NCBI GenBank assembly: GCA_937892955.1
Contig: CALBKH010000073.1
Location: 28,102 to 92,101, forward strand
Reading direction: 5' to 3'
Source of the DNA: an uncultured Alphaproteobacteria bacterium
GTDB lineage: Bacteria > Pseudomonadota > Alphaproteobacteria > Rhizobiales > Ancalomicrobiaceae
DNA: 64,000 bases
Positions within the stretch are counted from its first letter, which is position 1. Every line of letters starts with the position of its first letter. The notes beneath the pieces are model-generated. The model was not told the origin of the DNA. It did no database searches and saw only the letters and a program-made list of their open reading frames with translations. A program made the translations under genes and the position numbers. Below, one piece after another: positions 8,935 to 16,793 of this stretch.

Positions 8935-9229
8935 GGGAAGAACCGGATCGGAGACAAGGAAACGATGGCGCGGGCGCCGTCTTCCTCAGATAGAGGCTCT
9001 TTCGAGGATTTCAAAGGCACCCCGCGGACATGGCCGCCCTCGGCGGGACGCATGAGGCATCCGGGTCACGGCCGGCCGCGGACATCCGGGTCGCGGACGC
9101 ACGGGGTTTCGGCGTCACACGGAAGCGCTAGAGTGGCAGGGAACCCGACCGCCGACTCGACCGCCCCGCGGTCGCCGTCGGCGGGCCGGTCGGCGGCGCC
9201 GGCCGGACGCCACCAGAGGACTTCTCCCC

Positions 9230-9835
9230 GTGTCGAAACTCTCCGCCATCTGCATCTACTGCGGCTCCGGCGCCGGCGCCGATCCGGCCTTCGAGGGCGC
9301 GGCGATCGAACTCGGGCAACTGCTGGCGCGCGAGGGCATCCGCCTCGTCTACGGCGGCGGCTCGCTCGGGCTGATGGGTGCGGCGGCGCGGGCCTGCCTC
9401 GCCGACGGCGGCAAGGTCACCGGCATCATCCCGCAGTTCCTGGTCGACAAGGAGGTGATGCTGCCCGAGGTCACCGAATTGATCGTCACCGCCGACATGC
9501 ACGAGCGCAAACGGCTGATGTTCGAGCACTCCGACGCCTTCGTGGCGCTGCCCGGCGGCATCGGCACGCTGGAGGAGGTGGTCGAGCAGATGACCTGGGC
9601 GCAGCTCGGCCGCCACGCCAAGCCGATCATGCTCGCCAACATCGCCGCGTTCTGGGATCCGCTGGTGACGCTCCTGCATCACATGCAGGAGAACGCCTTC
9701 ATCCGACCGGGCTTCGAGCTTTCCTACGGCGTGGCCAACTCGATCGACGACATCCTGCCGAAGATGCGCAAGCGCCTCGCCCAGCTCGCGGCGCGGGGAA
9801 GGGAAGCCGGGGCGGTGGATCTCGGCAAGATGTGA
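9230..9835 (+). CDS. LOG family protein (cytokinin riboside 5'-monophosphate phosphoribohydrolase-like)
   Basis: The 201-residue protein has the LOG/lysine-decarboxylase-like Rossmann fold, with YGGGSLGLMG near residues 42-51 and the diagnostic PGGIGTLEE motif near 103-111. LOG enzymes hydrolyse nucleoside 5'-monophosphates to a base and ribose 5-phosphate. In plants and plant-associated bacteria this can release active cytokinins, but most bacterial members are of unproven substrate. The start is a GTG with AGAGGA about ten bases upstream. It is followed after 11 bp by an AraC-type regulator, so the two are probably co-transcribed. Confidence 0.9.
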   Translation: MSKLSAICIYCGSGAGADPAFEGAAIELGQLLAREGIRLVYGGGSLGLMGAAARACLADGGKVTGIIPQFLVDKEVMLPEVTELIVTADMHERKRLMFEHSDAFVALPGGIGTLEEVVEQMTWAQLGRHAKPIMLANIAAFWDPLVTLLHHMQENAFIRPGFELSYGVANSIDDILPKMRKRLAQLAARGREAGAVDLGKM

Positions 9836-9846
9836 GGAGGCGACGC

Positions 9847-10692
9847 ATGGGCCGGGCGTCCGACGCCGTCCGTTCGAGCTTCTGGCGCAGCCCGACGCAC
9901 GATGCGGAGTTCCTGGCCGGGCGCTTCGGCGATTTCGTCTACGATCCGCACACTCACGATCGTGCCTGCCTCGCGCTGATCACCCGGGGCGCCATCCACA
10001 TCCGGATGCGAGACACCGACTTCGTGGCACGCGCCGGCGATCTCTACGCGATCGACGCGGAGGTGGTCCATGCCGGCGAGGCGGCGGCCGCGTGTGGCTG
10101 GTCGCAACGGACGATCTATCTCGACCCGGCACGCCTCGCCGAGCAACTCGCCGAAGGTGGACGACGCCGCGGCGAGGGGCACATTCGCGGCCCGGTGATC
10201 CGCGACGCGCGGCTGCTGTCGCTGTTCCTCGCCCTCCATCGCGGGACCGAAGCGGAGGCCGACGCTCTCGGGCTCGACGAGTGCTGGCTCACGTTCGGGG
10301 AACGCCTCGTCGCCGACCACACCACCACCGAGATCGCGGTGACCGAGCCGGGTCGCGAACCGCGGGCGGTCGGCCTCGCACGTGCCTTCCTCGATGCCGA
10401 CCTCGCCCGGTCGGTCCGGCTCGGCGAGATCGCGACGGCGGCGGGTCTGCCGCCGTTCCGGCTGCTGCGCGCCTTCACGCGTCACACCGGCCTGACGCCG
10501 CACGCCTACCAGCGACAGGCGCGTGTTCGGGCCGCGGTCGAGTTGCTACGGCGCGGCGAAGCGCCGGCCGAGGTCGCCGCCGCCGTCGGCTTCGCCGATC
10601 AGGCGCATCTCACGCGGTGTTTCCGCCGGCGCATGGGGATCACGCCCGGCGCCTTCCGCAGCGCCCTCCGCGCCGCGCCGGCGACGACCTGA
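9847..10692 (+). CDS. AraC family transcriptional regulator
   Basis: This 281-residue regulator has an N-terminal AraC ligand-binding cupin (PHTHDRACLALITRGAIHIR...ARAGDLYAID) and a C-terminal pair of helix-turn-helix motifs of the AraC/XylS type (LGEIATAAGLPPFRLLRAFTR, and FADQAHLTRCFRRRMGITPGAFR). The ATG at 9847 has a GAGGAGG Shine-Dalgarno seven bases upstream, 11 bp after the LOG gene stop. It is convergent with the DUF2000 gene (10 bp between stops), a plausible but unproven target. The inducer is not evident. Confidence 0.92.
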   Translation: MGRASDAVRSSFWRSPTHDAEFLAGRFGDFVYDPHTHDRACLALITRGAIHIRMRDTDFVARAGDLYAIDAEVVHAGEAAAACGWSQRTIYLDPARLAEQLAEGGRRRGEGHIRGPVIRDARLLSLFLALHRGTEAEADALGLDECWLTFGERLVADHTTTEIAVTEPGREPRAVGLARAFLDADLARSVRLGEIATAAGLPPFRLLRAFTRHTGLTPHAYQRQARVRAAVELLRRGEAPAEVAAAVGFADQAHLTRCFRRRMGITPGAFRSALRAAPATT

Positions 10693-10702
10693 CCGGCGAC
10701 CC

Positions 10703-11137
10703 TCACCGCAGCAGCGGCAGACGACCGACGACCTTGCCGACCTCGCGGCGCGCACCGACGAGGCCGACGGCGACGTAGCCGAGGTCTCCCGCCGGCGTGC
10801 GGGCGACGGCGTCGCCGAAGGCGGCATAGTCGGTCGTCTCCTGGCCGGCAGTGGGGAAGTCGACGACGTCGATTCCGCGCGCGAGGGCCTTGCCGCGGAC
10901 CGCGACGAGGTCCGCGGCGGTGGCGGCGAGGACGGAGATGCCGATCGGGATCAGTCCCGGGTGATGCCCTCCGCCGGCGTCGACGAGATCGTCTCCGACC
11001 AACCCGGGATGGCGGCGGCCGATGGTCAGGGCGACGACGGCAGCGGCGTTGGCCGCCCGGCCGACGGGCAGTGCCTCGTCGACGACGATCACGCAACGGT
11101 CGTTCGCCCCGTCGGGTCGCACGGTTTCTTCGGTCAA
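10703..11137 (-). CDS. DUF2000 family protein
   Basis: The sequence from CVIVVDEALPVGRAANAAA through LVGDDLVDAGG and GLIPIGISVLAA to TTDYAAF is that of DUF2000 proteins, which share the PTH2 peptidyl-tRNA hydrolase-like fold; no reaction is established. I place the start at a TTG (11137) because AAGGAGG lies five bases upstream and the resulting 144-residue length suits the family. The frame stays open to 11233 but the extra residues look non-coding. It lies tail-to-tail with the AraC regulator. Confidence 0.82.
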   Translation of the reverse strand: MTEETVRPDGANDRCVIVVDEALPVGRAANAAAVVALTIGRRHPGLVGDDLVDAGGGHHPGLIPIGISVLAATAADLVAVRGKALARGIDVVDFPTAGQETTDYAAFGDAVARTPAGDLGYVAVGLVGARREVGKVVGRLPLLR

Positions 11138-11229
11138 GAGGCCCTCCTTCGTCGGCGCTTCGGATGAGAGCACCCTTGCGGCGAAGGAGAGTCGCGGTCT
11201 TGTACGCGGTTGCGGATCGGAGCCGGCGC

Positions 11230-12828
11230 TCACGCCGCCTTCGAGGCGCCGTTCCGCACCAGCCGGTAGAAGATACTGTCCATCAGCGCCTGGAACGAGG
11301 CGTCGATGATGTTCTCCGACACACCGATCGTGGTCCAGGTGTTCTTGGCGCCGTCGCGGCTCTCGATCAGGACGCGGGTGGTGGCGCCGGTGCCGCCGTT
11401 GAGGATGCGGACCTTGAAGTCGACCAGCTCGAGATCCTCGATCATCTTCTGATAGGGGCCGAGGTCCTTGCGCAGCGCCGCGTCGAGGGCGTTGACCGGG
11501 CCGTTGCCCTCGGCGACCGAGAGGAACAGCTCGTCGCCGATCTTCACCTTCACGATCGCTTCCGACTGGGTGACCGTCTCGCCGTTCGACTCGATGCGGC
11601 GGCCGACGATGACGCGGAAGCTCTGCACCTCGAAGAAGCGCGGCACGTGACCGAGCGTGCGGCGCGCCAAGAGCTCGAGCGAGGCGTCGGCGGCCTCGTA
11701 GGAGAAGCCGCGGGCCTCGCGCTCCTTGACCTCGGCGAGCAGCTTGTCGAGGCGCGGGTCGGCGCGGTCGATCTCGATGCCGAAGCGGGCGAGCTCGGCG
11801 AGCAGGTTCGACTTGCCGGCCTGATCGGAGACCAGCACCCGGCGGCGGTTGCCGACGGTCTCGGGCGTGACGTGCTCGTAGGTCTTGGGGTCCTTGACGA
11901 TCGCCGAGGCGTGGATGCCGGCCTTGGTGGCGAAGGCGTTGGCGCCGACGTAGGGCGCGTGGCGGTTGGGCGAGCGGTTGAGCACGTCGTCGAAGGCGCG
12001 GGAGACGTGGGTCAGCTCCTTCAGCATCTCCGGAGCGACGCCGGTCTCGTAGTGCTCGGCGTATTCCGGCTTGAGCGCCAACGTGCCGATGATGGTGACG
12101 AGGTTGGCGTTGCCGCAGCGCTCGCCGATGCCGTTGAGCGTGCCCTGGACCTGGCGGACGCCGGCGCGCACCGCGGTCAGCGAATTGGCCACCGCCTGGC
12201 CGGTGTCGTCGTGGACGTGGATGCCGAGGTGGCTGCCGGGGACCTCGACGGTGACCCGGCGGACGATCTCGTCGACCTCGTGGGGCAGCGTGCCGCCGTT
12301 GGTGTCGCAGAGCACGATCCAGCGGGCGCCGGACGCATAAGCGGTGCGGGCGACGTCGAGGGCGTAGTCGGGGTTGGCCTTGTAACCGTCGAAGAAGTGC
12401 TCGCAGTCGATCATCGTCTCGCGGCCGGCGGCGACCGCCGCCTCGACGGTGAGCTTCACGCAGTCGAGGTTCTCGGCGAGCGTCGTGCCCAGCGCCACGT
12501 CGACGTGGTAGTCCCAGGCCTTGGCGACGAAACAGTTGGCGTCGGCGTCGGCCTGCAAGAGCGCGGCGAGGCCGGGGTCGTTCGACACCGAGACGCCGGC
12601 CCGCTTGGTCATGCCGAAGGCGGTGAACTTGGCGCGCTTCGTCCGCTTCTCCTCGAAGAAGGTGGTGTCGGTCGGATTGGCGCCGGGATAGCCGCCCTCG
12701 ACGTAGTCGACGCCGAGGTCGTCGAGCAGGCGGGCGATGCGCAGCTTGTCGTCGAGGGTGAAGTCGACACCGGACGTCTGGGCGCCGTCGCGCAGAGTCG
12801 TATCAAAGAGGTAGACGCGCTCTTTCAT
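11230..12828 (-). CDS. cimA: citramalate synthase
   Basis: CimA condenses pyruvate and acetyl-CoA to (R)-citramalate, the entry to the threonine-independent isoleucine route. The N-terminal HMGL TIM barrel shows the metal/substrate motif DTTLRDG near the start, HVHDDTGQAVANS and NGIGERCGNAN. The C-terminal LeuA-type regulatory (allosteric dimer) domain is recognisable from about residue 410 (FRVIVGRRIESNGETVTQSE...GPVNALDAALRKDL). The length (about 532) fits CimA rather than 2-isopropylmalate synthase. The ATG at 12828 is favoured; a GTG nine bases upstream is possible. It is the last gene of a leftward run starting at cysS, 83 bp after the GFA gene. Confidence 0.93.
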   Translation of the reverse strand: MKERVYLFDTTLRDGAQTSGVDFTLDDKLRIARLLDDLGVDYVEGGYPGANPTDTTFFEEKRTKRAKFTAFGMTKRAGVSVSNDPGLAALLQADADANCFVAKAWDYHVDVALGTTLAENLDCVKLTVEAAVAAGRETMIDCEHFFDGYKANPDYALDVARTAYASGARWIVLCDTNGGTLPHEVDEIVRRVTVEVPGSHLGIHVHDDTGQAVANSLTAVRAGVRQVQGTLNGIGERCGNANLVTIIGTLALKPEYAEHYETGVAPEMLKELTHVSRAFDDVLNRSPNRHAPYVGANAFATKAGIHASAIVKDPKTYEHVTPETVGNRRRVLVSDQAGKSNLLAELARFGIEIDRADPRLDKLLAEVKEREARGFSYEAADASLELLARRTLGHVPRFFEVQSFRVIVGRRIESNGETVTQSEAIVKVKIGDELFLSVAEGNGPVNALDAALRKDLGPYQKMIEDLELVDFKVRILNGGTGATTRVLIESRDGAKNTWTTIGVSENIIDASFQALMDSIFYRLVRNGASKAA

Positions 12829-12839
12829 CTTCTTCACTC

Positions 12840-12911
12840 ACCGATTCAAGTTCCGAATCCGCTCGTTCACGGGGGGATTCGGCTTCTTCACGTTCAGATT
12901 CCGATTCCGCT
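12840..12911. repeat. short degenerate direct repeats upstream of cimA
   Basis: On the minus strand, units of roughly 22 bases beginning GTGAA and containing GAATCGGAATCTGAAC or close variants repeat about three times between the GFA stop and cimA. The unit near 12889-12911 is nearly identical to bases 4056-4080, in the same orientation, apart from a 3-base insertion there. Confidence 0.5.
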
Positions 12912-13382
12912 TCACGGCGCCTTCGGCGGCCATTCGGCGGTGTCGTGGTCGGGGTGCTGGTAGGAGACGATCTCGGCGAAGAACGCCTCGACCTTCGCCT
13001 GCTGTTCCGGGGTGCGACCGGGCAAGGTCGCCAGACGATCGAACCAGGGCATGCGGCTCTCGACGCCGACCTGGATCGCCGGGGGGATCTCGGCGGGCGC
13101 ATCGAAGGCGCCGAGCGCCACCTCGACGTGCTCGTAGCCGTCGGGCTCGTAGGTCAGCGGCGTGCCGCAGTCGGAGCAGAAGCCGCGGCGGATCTTGTTC
13201 GACGAGCGGAAGCGCTTCGGCTCGCCGCAGGTCCAGGTGAGGCCGATGGCGGTGACCAGCGGCCCGTAGTGCCCGCCGAAGGCCTTCTGGCACATGCGGC
13301 AATGACAGATCGAAGCGCGCCCCAGTTCCTCGCAGCGGAACCGCACCGCCCCGCACTGGCAGCCCCCGGTGAGCGTGGTCAT
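12912..13382 (-). CDS. GFA (CENP-V/GFA domain) family protein
   Basis: This 156-residue zinc protein has the GFA cysteine pattern: GGCQCGAVRF near the N terminus, CHCRMCQK around residues 27-34 and FCSDCGTPL around 68-76. The family is named for glutathione-dependent formaldehyde-activating enzyme, which is reported to accelerate S-hydroxymethylglutathione formation, but most members are uncharacterised, so the role here is open. The start codon overlaps the stop of the upstream DUF559 ORF (ATGA). A Shine-Dalgarno GGGAGGGAC precedes it. The formaldehyde operon of this genome lies 16 kb away. Confidence 0.9.
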   Translation of the reverse strand: MTTLTGGCQCGAVRFRCEELGRASICHCRMCQKAFGGHYGPLVTAIGLTWTCGEPKRFRSSNKIRRGFCSDCGTPLTYEPDGYEHVEVALGAFDAPAEIPPAIQVGVESRMPWFDRLATLPGRTPEQQAKVEAFFAEIVSYQHPDHDTAEWPPKAP

Positions 13383-14155
13383 GGGGTGTCCCTCCCTCGT
13401 TTCGAGTCTCGATGCGCTTCGCGCGCCCCCTCATCCGACCGCTTCGCGAAGACCTCCGGTTGCGCTGCGCGCGCCCCCTCATCCGACCGCTTCGCGAAGA
13501 CCTCCGGTTGCGCTACGCGCGCCCCCTCATCCGACCGCTTCGCGAAGACCTCCGGTTGCGCTGCGCGCGCCCCCTCATCCGACCGCTTCGCGGCCACCTT
13601 CTCCCGCGAGGGGAGAAGGGAGGGAGTGCGCGGAACCCGCATCCGCTTCTCGCCGCCGGCCGTCCGGCCGGCCATGCCGCGTGGCTCGTCGCCGAGGTCG
13701 TTCGAGGCCGAAACCACGGGCTCCCCCTTCTCCCCTCGCGGGAGAAGGTGCCCCGCAGGGGCGGATGAGGGGGCGCGGCGTGGCCGCATCGTCCCGCCTT
13801 CCGCATCGACCGCCGACAGCGCCGCATAGACCGCATCGAGCGCTGCGTGCTTCGACGTCAGAACCTCATGGTTCCACAGTCGCAGCACCCGGAATCCGTT
13901 ATCCGCGAACCGGCGATCCCGCTCGGCGTCGCGGATGCTCTCGGCGTGCCCGCCCCCATCGACCTCGACGATCAGCCGAGCCTCGAAACAGAGGAAGTCG
14001 GCGATGAACGGCCCGACCGGCGTCTGCCGGCGGAACTTCCAGGCGAGGAAGCGCCGGCCACGCAGCGCGAGCCAGAGGGTGCGCTCGGCCTCCGTCGGCT
14101 CTCGCCGCATCCGACGGGCGAACCCCCGCTGCCGGTCTTCGACGAGCCCCATCAT
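13379..14155 (-). CDS. DUF559 endonuclease-like protein with repeat-derived C-terminal extension
   Basis: Residues 1-120 form a DUF559 domain of the PD-(D/E)XK nuclease superfamily, related to Vsr repair nucleases: RREPTEAERTLWLALRGRR, then KFRRQTPVGPFIADFLCFE, VEVDGGGH and FRVLRLWNHEVL. Family proteins normally end near there. In this ORF the frame continues for about 135 residues through palindromic intergenic repeats, including a 16-residue tandem unit (PEVFAKRSDEGAR plus spacer) encoded by 48-bp DNA repeats. It ends with an ATGA overlap on the GFA start. It also overlaps the upstream 39-residue protein gene (stop/start TGATG). Whether the extension is made or tolerated as low-cost readthrough is unknown. 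Confidence 0.8.
   Translation of the reverse strand: MMGLVEDRQRGFARRMRREPTEAERTLWLALRGRRFLAWKFRRQTPVGPFIADFLCFEARLIVEVDGGGHAESIRDAERDRRFADNGFRVLRLWNHEVLTSKHAALDAVYAALSAVDAEGGTMRPRRAPSSAPAGHLLPRGEKGEPVVSASNDLGDEPRGMAGRTAGGEKRMRVPRTPSLLPSREKVAAKRSDEGARAAQPEVFAKRSDEGARVAQPEVFAKRSDEGARAAQPEVFAKRSDEGAREAHRDSKRGRDTP
13421..13612. repeat. 48-bp tandem repeat (three full units plus one diverging)
   Basis: Units begin at 13421, 13469, 13517 and 13565. Each begins GCGCGCCCCCTCATCCGACC and continues GCTTCGCGAAGACCTCCGGT; the fourth diverges into CACCTTCTCCC. The full units differ at a single position near the end (GC versus AC). The unit is a fragment of the CTCATCCGACC...CACCTTCTCCC palindromic repeat family also seen at 13725-13780 (inverted) and 20240-20405. 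Confidence 0.95.
13725..13780. repeat. inverted copy of the CTTCTCCC/CTCATCCG repeat family
   Basis: Bases read CCCTTCTCCCCTCGCGGGAG followed by AAGGTGCCCCGCAGGGGCGG and ATGAGGGGGCG. This is the reverse-oriented partner of the repeat ending near 13620. The pair could form a long hairpin of about 140-350 bases. Confidence 0.8.
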
Positions 14156-14274
14156 CAGATCAGCCCCTTCCAGCGCAGCATGGCGACGGCGAGGGCGGTG
14201 AGGACGACGAGTTTGATCGCGATGGCGATCACCACCTTGGTGACCGGGCTCATCTTCTCGCGGGTCTCGCTCAT
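14155..14274 (-). CDS. 39-residue single-helix membrane protein
   Basis: A very short gene between cysS and the DUF559 ORF. The product is a charged leader (MSETREKMSPVTK), one hydrophobic helix (VVIAIAIKLVVLTALAVAML) and a basic end (RWKGLI). The Shine-Dalgarno GGGAGGGAA lies about four to ten bases upstream. Its TGA overlaps the ATG of the DUF559 ORF, so translation is likely coupled. It starts 29 bp after the cysS stop. Function unknown; the topology and its position within a tight same-strand run support its being a real gene. Confidence 0.75.
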   Translation of the reverse strand: MSETREKMSPVTKVVIAIAIKLVVLTALAVAMLRWKGLI

Positions 14275-14303
14275 CGGTTCCCTCCCCTCGGGCGGCGTTC
14301 GCC

Positions 14304-15698
14304 TCAGCGGGCGACCTCCCAGGTGGTGCGCATCTCGCCCGTTCCCGGATCCTTGGCGTCCTTGATCACCAGACCCATGGCGGTCAGCTCGTCGCGGATG
14401 CGATCCGACTCGGCCCAGTTCTTGGCGGCGCGCGCCGCGAGGCGTTCGGCGATCAGCGCCTCGACCTCGGCCACGTCGACCTCGACCGACGACTTGCGCC
14501 GCGCCGCCCACTCCGCCGGGGTCTCGGCGAGGAAGCCGAGAAAGCGCAAGCTGCCGGCGAAGGCGTCGCGCGCGCCCTCGCCGCCGGCGCGCTGGCCGGC
14601 GTTGCGCAGACCGTGCAACTCGGCGATCGCCTTGGGCGTGTTGAGGTCGTCGGAGAGCGCCTCGACGATGCTCTTCGCCGGGGTCGAACCGGCCGCCTCG
14701 CCGGCGAACCAGTACCAGTCGTCGAGGGTCTTCCAGCTCTCCTCGAGGCTCTTCACCGTCCAGTCGATCGGCTGGCGGTAGTGCGTCTTGAGCATGCTCA
14801 GGCGCAGCACCTCGCCCGGCCAATCGGCGAGCAGCTCGCGGATGGTGAAGAAGTTGCCGAGCGACTTCGACATCTTCTCGCCCTCGACCTGGAGGAAGCC
14901 GTTGTGCATCCAGATGTTGGCCATGACGTCGTGACCGAAGGCGCAACGCGACTGGGCGACCTCGTTCTCGTGGTGGGGGAAGCACAGGTCGATGCCGCCG
15001 CCGTGGATGTCGAAGACCTCGCCGAGGTGCTTCCACGACATCGCCGAGCACTCGAGGTGCCAGCCCGGGCGGCCGCGGCCCCAGGGGCTCTCCCAGCCCG
15101 GCTCGTTGTCGGCCGAGGGCTTCCACAGCACGAAGTCCATCTCGCCACGCTTGTAGGGCGCGACGTCGACGCGGGCGCCGGCGATCATGTCGTCGAGCGG
15201 GCGCTTGGAGAGCTGGCCGTAGTCGGGCATCGAAGGGACGTCGAAGAGGACGTGGCCGTCGGCGGCGTAGGCGTGACCGGAGGCGATCAGCTTCTCGACG
15301 ATGGCGATCATCTCGGCGATGTGCTCCGTGGCGCGCGGCTCGACGGTGGGCGGCAGCGTCAGCAGTTCGGCGACGTCGGCGTGGAACTGGTCCGCGGTCG
15401 AGCTCGTCACCTTGCGGATCGCCTCGTTGAGCGGCAGATCGGGGAAGTCGCGAGCCGCACGCGCGTTGATCTTGTCGTCGACGTCGGTGATGTTGCGCAC
15501 GTAGGTGACGCGGCTCGAGCCGTAGATGTGGCGCAGCAGGCGGAACAACACGTCGAAGACGATGACCGGGCGGGCGTTGCCGATGTGGGCGAAGTCGTAG
15601 ACCGTCGGCCCGCAGACGTACATGCGCACGTTCGACGGATCGATCGGCGTGAACACCTGCTTGTCGCGGGTCAGCGTGTTGTAGAGCTTCAGCACCAC
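14304..15698 (-). CDS. cysS: cysteinyl-tRNA synthetase
   Basis: CysS charges tRNA-Cys with cysteine. It is a class I synthetase with YVCGPTVYDFAHIGNARP (HIGH box), zinc ligands including GWHLECSAM and the FPHHENEVAQS histidines, and EGEKMSKSLGN (KMSKS loop). I choose the GTG at 15698, which gives 464 residues and has GAGGAG six bases upstream. The frame stays open to 15731 but the added residues are not conserved. It heads a leftward operon-like run: cysS, 39-residue membrane protein, DUF559, GFA, cimA. Confidence 0.96.
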   Translation of the reverse strand: MVLKLYNTLTRDKQVFTPIDPSNVRMYVCGPTVYDFAHIGNARPVIVFDVLFRLLRHIYGSSRVTYVRNITDVDDKINARAARDFPDLPLNEAIRKVTSSTADQFHADVAELLTLPPTVEPRATEHIAEMIAIVEKLIASGHAYAADGHVLFDVPSMPDYGQLSKRPLDDMIAGARVDVAPYKRGEMDFVLWKPSADNEPGWESPWGRGRPGWHLECSAMSWKHLGEVFDIHGGGIDLCFPHHENEVAQSRCAFGHDVMANIWMHNGFLQVEGEKMSKSLGNFFTIRELLADWPGEVLRLSMLKTHYRQPIDWTVKSLEESWKTLDDWYWFAGEAAGSTPAKSIVEALSDDLNTPKAIAELHGLRNAGQRAGGEGARDAFAGSLRFLGFLAETPAEWAARRKSSVEVDVAEVEALIAERLAARAAKNWAESDRIRDELTAMGLVIKDAKDPGTGEMRTTWEVAR

Positions 15699-15924
15699 GG
15701 TCTTCTCCTCATCGAAACCCACCGCGCGCACGGCACGAGGCGAGACGCACGAAACCCCTCCAGCCCGCCGGCCGGGGTCTCATCTGATCTCTTCTTTCGA
15801 CAAGGCAGACGGAACCGGGCCAGCGTGAGCGCTAGCCGCAAATAATGCCCGGAATGGCGCCGAGGGCGCGCGGGAGGGTTCTCGTCGTCATGGGGCGGAG
15901 AAGTGCCGGATTTCGGCGGCGACG

Positions 15925-16398
15925 TCAAGGGTGATGGAGCCCGCCTCGGGGTGCCCCATGGCTGCCCGACAGGATCTCGCGGGCCGCGACGTCGATCGAC
16001 TGCGCATGCGGTTCGAGGTTCGTGCCGAGGAGCCGCGTGAGAAGGCGGTCGTCGGCGGTGATCATCGTCCAGCCATTGTCCACCGCCAAGGCAAGGTAGA
16101 TACAGTCGTAGGCCGGATGATCGAGGGTCGTCGCAAGTTGCACCACACGAGACAGGAGCGGTTCACCGGCGATCACTTCGACACCCGCGCTTTCCAGCAG
16201 TTCGGCTGCGGTCCTGGCCTGCTCGGCGGAGATTTCGCCGCGCCGGACCTTCTTCCACAGGATGTTCGCGCATTCGGCGATCCACAGGTCGGGTGCGACG
16301 AGGCGGCCGGCCGCGCGGATCGCGAGCGCGTCGGCCGTTCCGGGCTCTTCGATCACCCATTTGATCGCGACACTCGCATCGACGACGAAAGTCGTCAT
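15925..16398 (-). CDS. vapC: VapC-type PIN-domain toxin
   Basis: This 157-residue PIN-domain ribonuclease has the usual acidic metal site: D7 in FVVDASVAIKW, E42 in WIAECANILW, D98 in YDCIYLALA and D116/D117 in TADDRLL. VapC toxins cleave tRNA or other RNA when freed from their antitoxin. The gene overlaps the upstream antitoxin gene by 4 bases, as is typical of such modules. There is no other mobile-element context. Confidence 0.93.
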   Translation of the reverse strand: MTTFVVDASVAIKWVIEEPGTADALAIRAAGRLVAPDLWIAECANILWKKVRRGEISAEQARTAAELLESAGVEVIAGEPLLSRVVQLATTLDHPAYDCIYLALAVDNGWTMITADDRLLTRLLGTNLEPHAQSIDVAAREILSGSHGAPRGGLHHP

Positions 16399-16712
16399 CG
16401 TTCGTCGCGGCTTTCGCGCAACAGAACTTCCGAAGGTGTGTGTGTACGGGCAGCCGTTTCGTTACGCAGGCGAGCCGCACGTGCTTCGAAAGATCGATCA
16501 CGGTGATTCCACGCGAGCGACGAGGCTCTGTGGCTCACTGCCGCCTCGCTAGCCAGCTGTTGCGTGAGTGCCGCCTGTTCCTCGATCAGGAGCGTAATGC
16601 GAAGGATCTCGCGAAGCTCTCCCTCCACGGTCCGGCCATGCCCGGCCGCCCGTTCGGCAAGACGCTCCAGGAGATCGTCGTCGAGATCGCGAATTCTCAC
16701 TTCGCCGCCCAT
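16395..16712 (-). CDS. vapB: VapB/FitA-type ribbon-helix-helix antitoxin
   Basis: The N-terminal 45 residues (VRIRDLDDDLLERLAERAAG HG then TVEGELREILR) are an Arc/FitA ribbon-helix-helix DNA-binding domain. The C-terminal tail ends HTPSEVLLRESRDER, the pattern that in FitA-like antitoxins inserts arginine into the PIN toxin active site. At 105 residues it is about 20-25 longer than the usual FitA-like antitoxin, through a central helix-rich stretch. The start at 16712 has GGAGAGG six bases upstream. It is likely autoregulated with VapC, with the operator just upstream. Confidence 0.88.
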   Translation of the reverse strand: MGGEVRIRDLDDDLLERLAERAAGHGRTVEGELREILRITLLIEEQAALTQQLASEAAVSHRASSLAWNHRDRSFEARAARLRNETAARTHTPSEVLLRESRDER

Positions 16713-16793
16713 GATCCTCTCCACCGGGTTCTTCGCAGGCAGGATACTCGCGTCGGCCGGAGGTGCCAACCAGACAGCTCGAAAACCGCTCCG

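Noticed and set aside
12838..13482. Repeat-containing frame reading as RNRNLNVKKPNPPVNERIRN near its end
   Set aside because: It is an out-of-frame reading of the GFA gene and the degenerate repeats before cimA; the GFA frame carries all the conserved cysteines.
13421..13612. Possible CRISPR array
   Set aside because: The 48-bp units abut without unique spacers, belong to a palindromic intergenic repeat family, and no cas genes are present.
16395..16769. Longer start for the VapB-type antitoxin
   Set aside because: The extra 19 residues before 16712 are not ribbon-helix-helix-like, and the GGAGAGG ribosome-binding site supports the internal Met.
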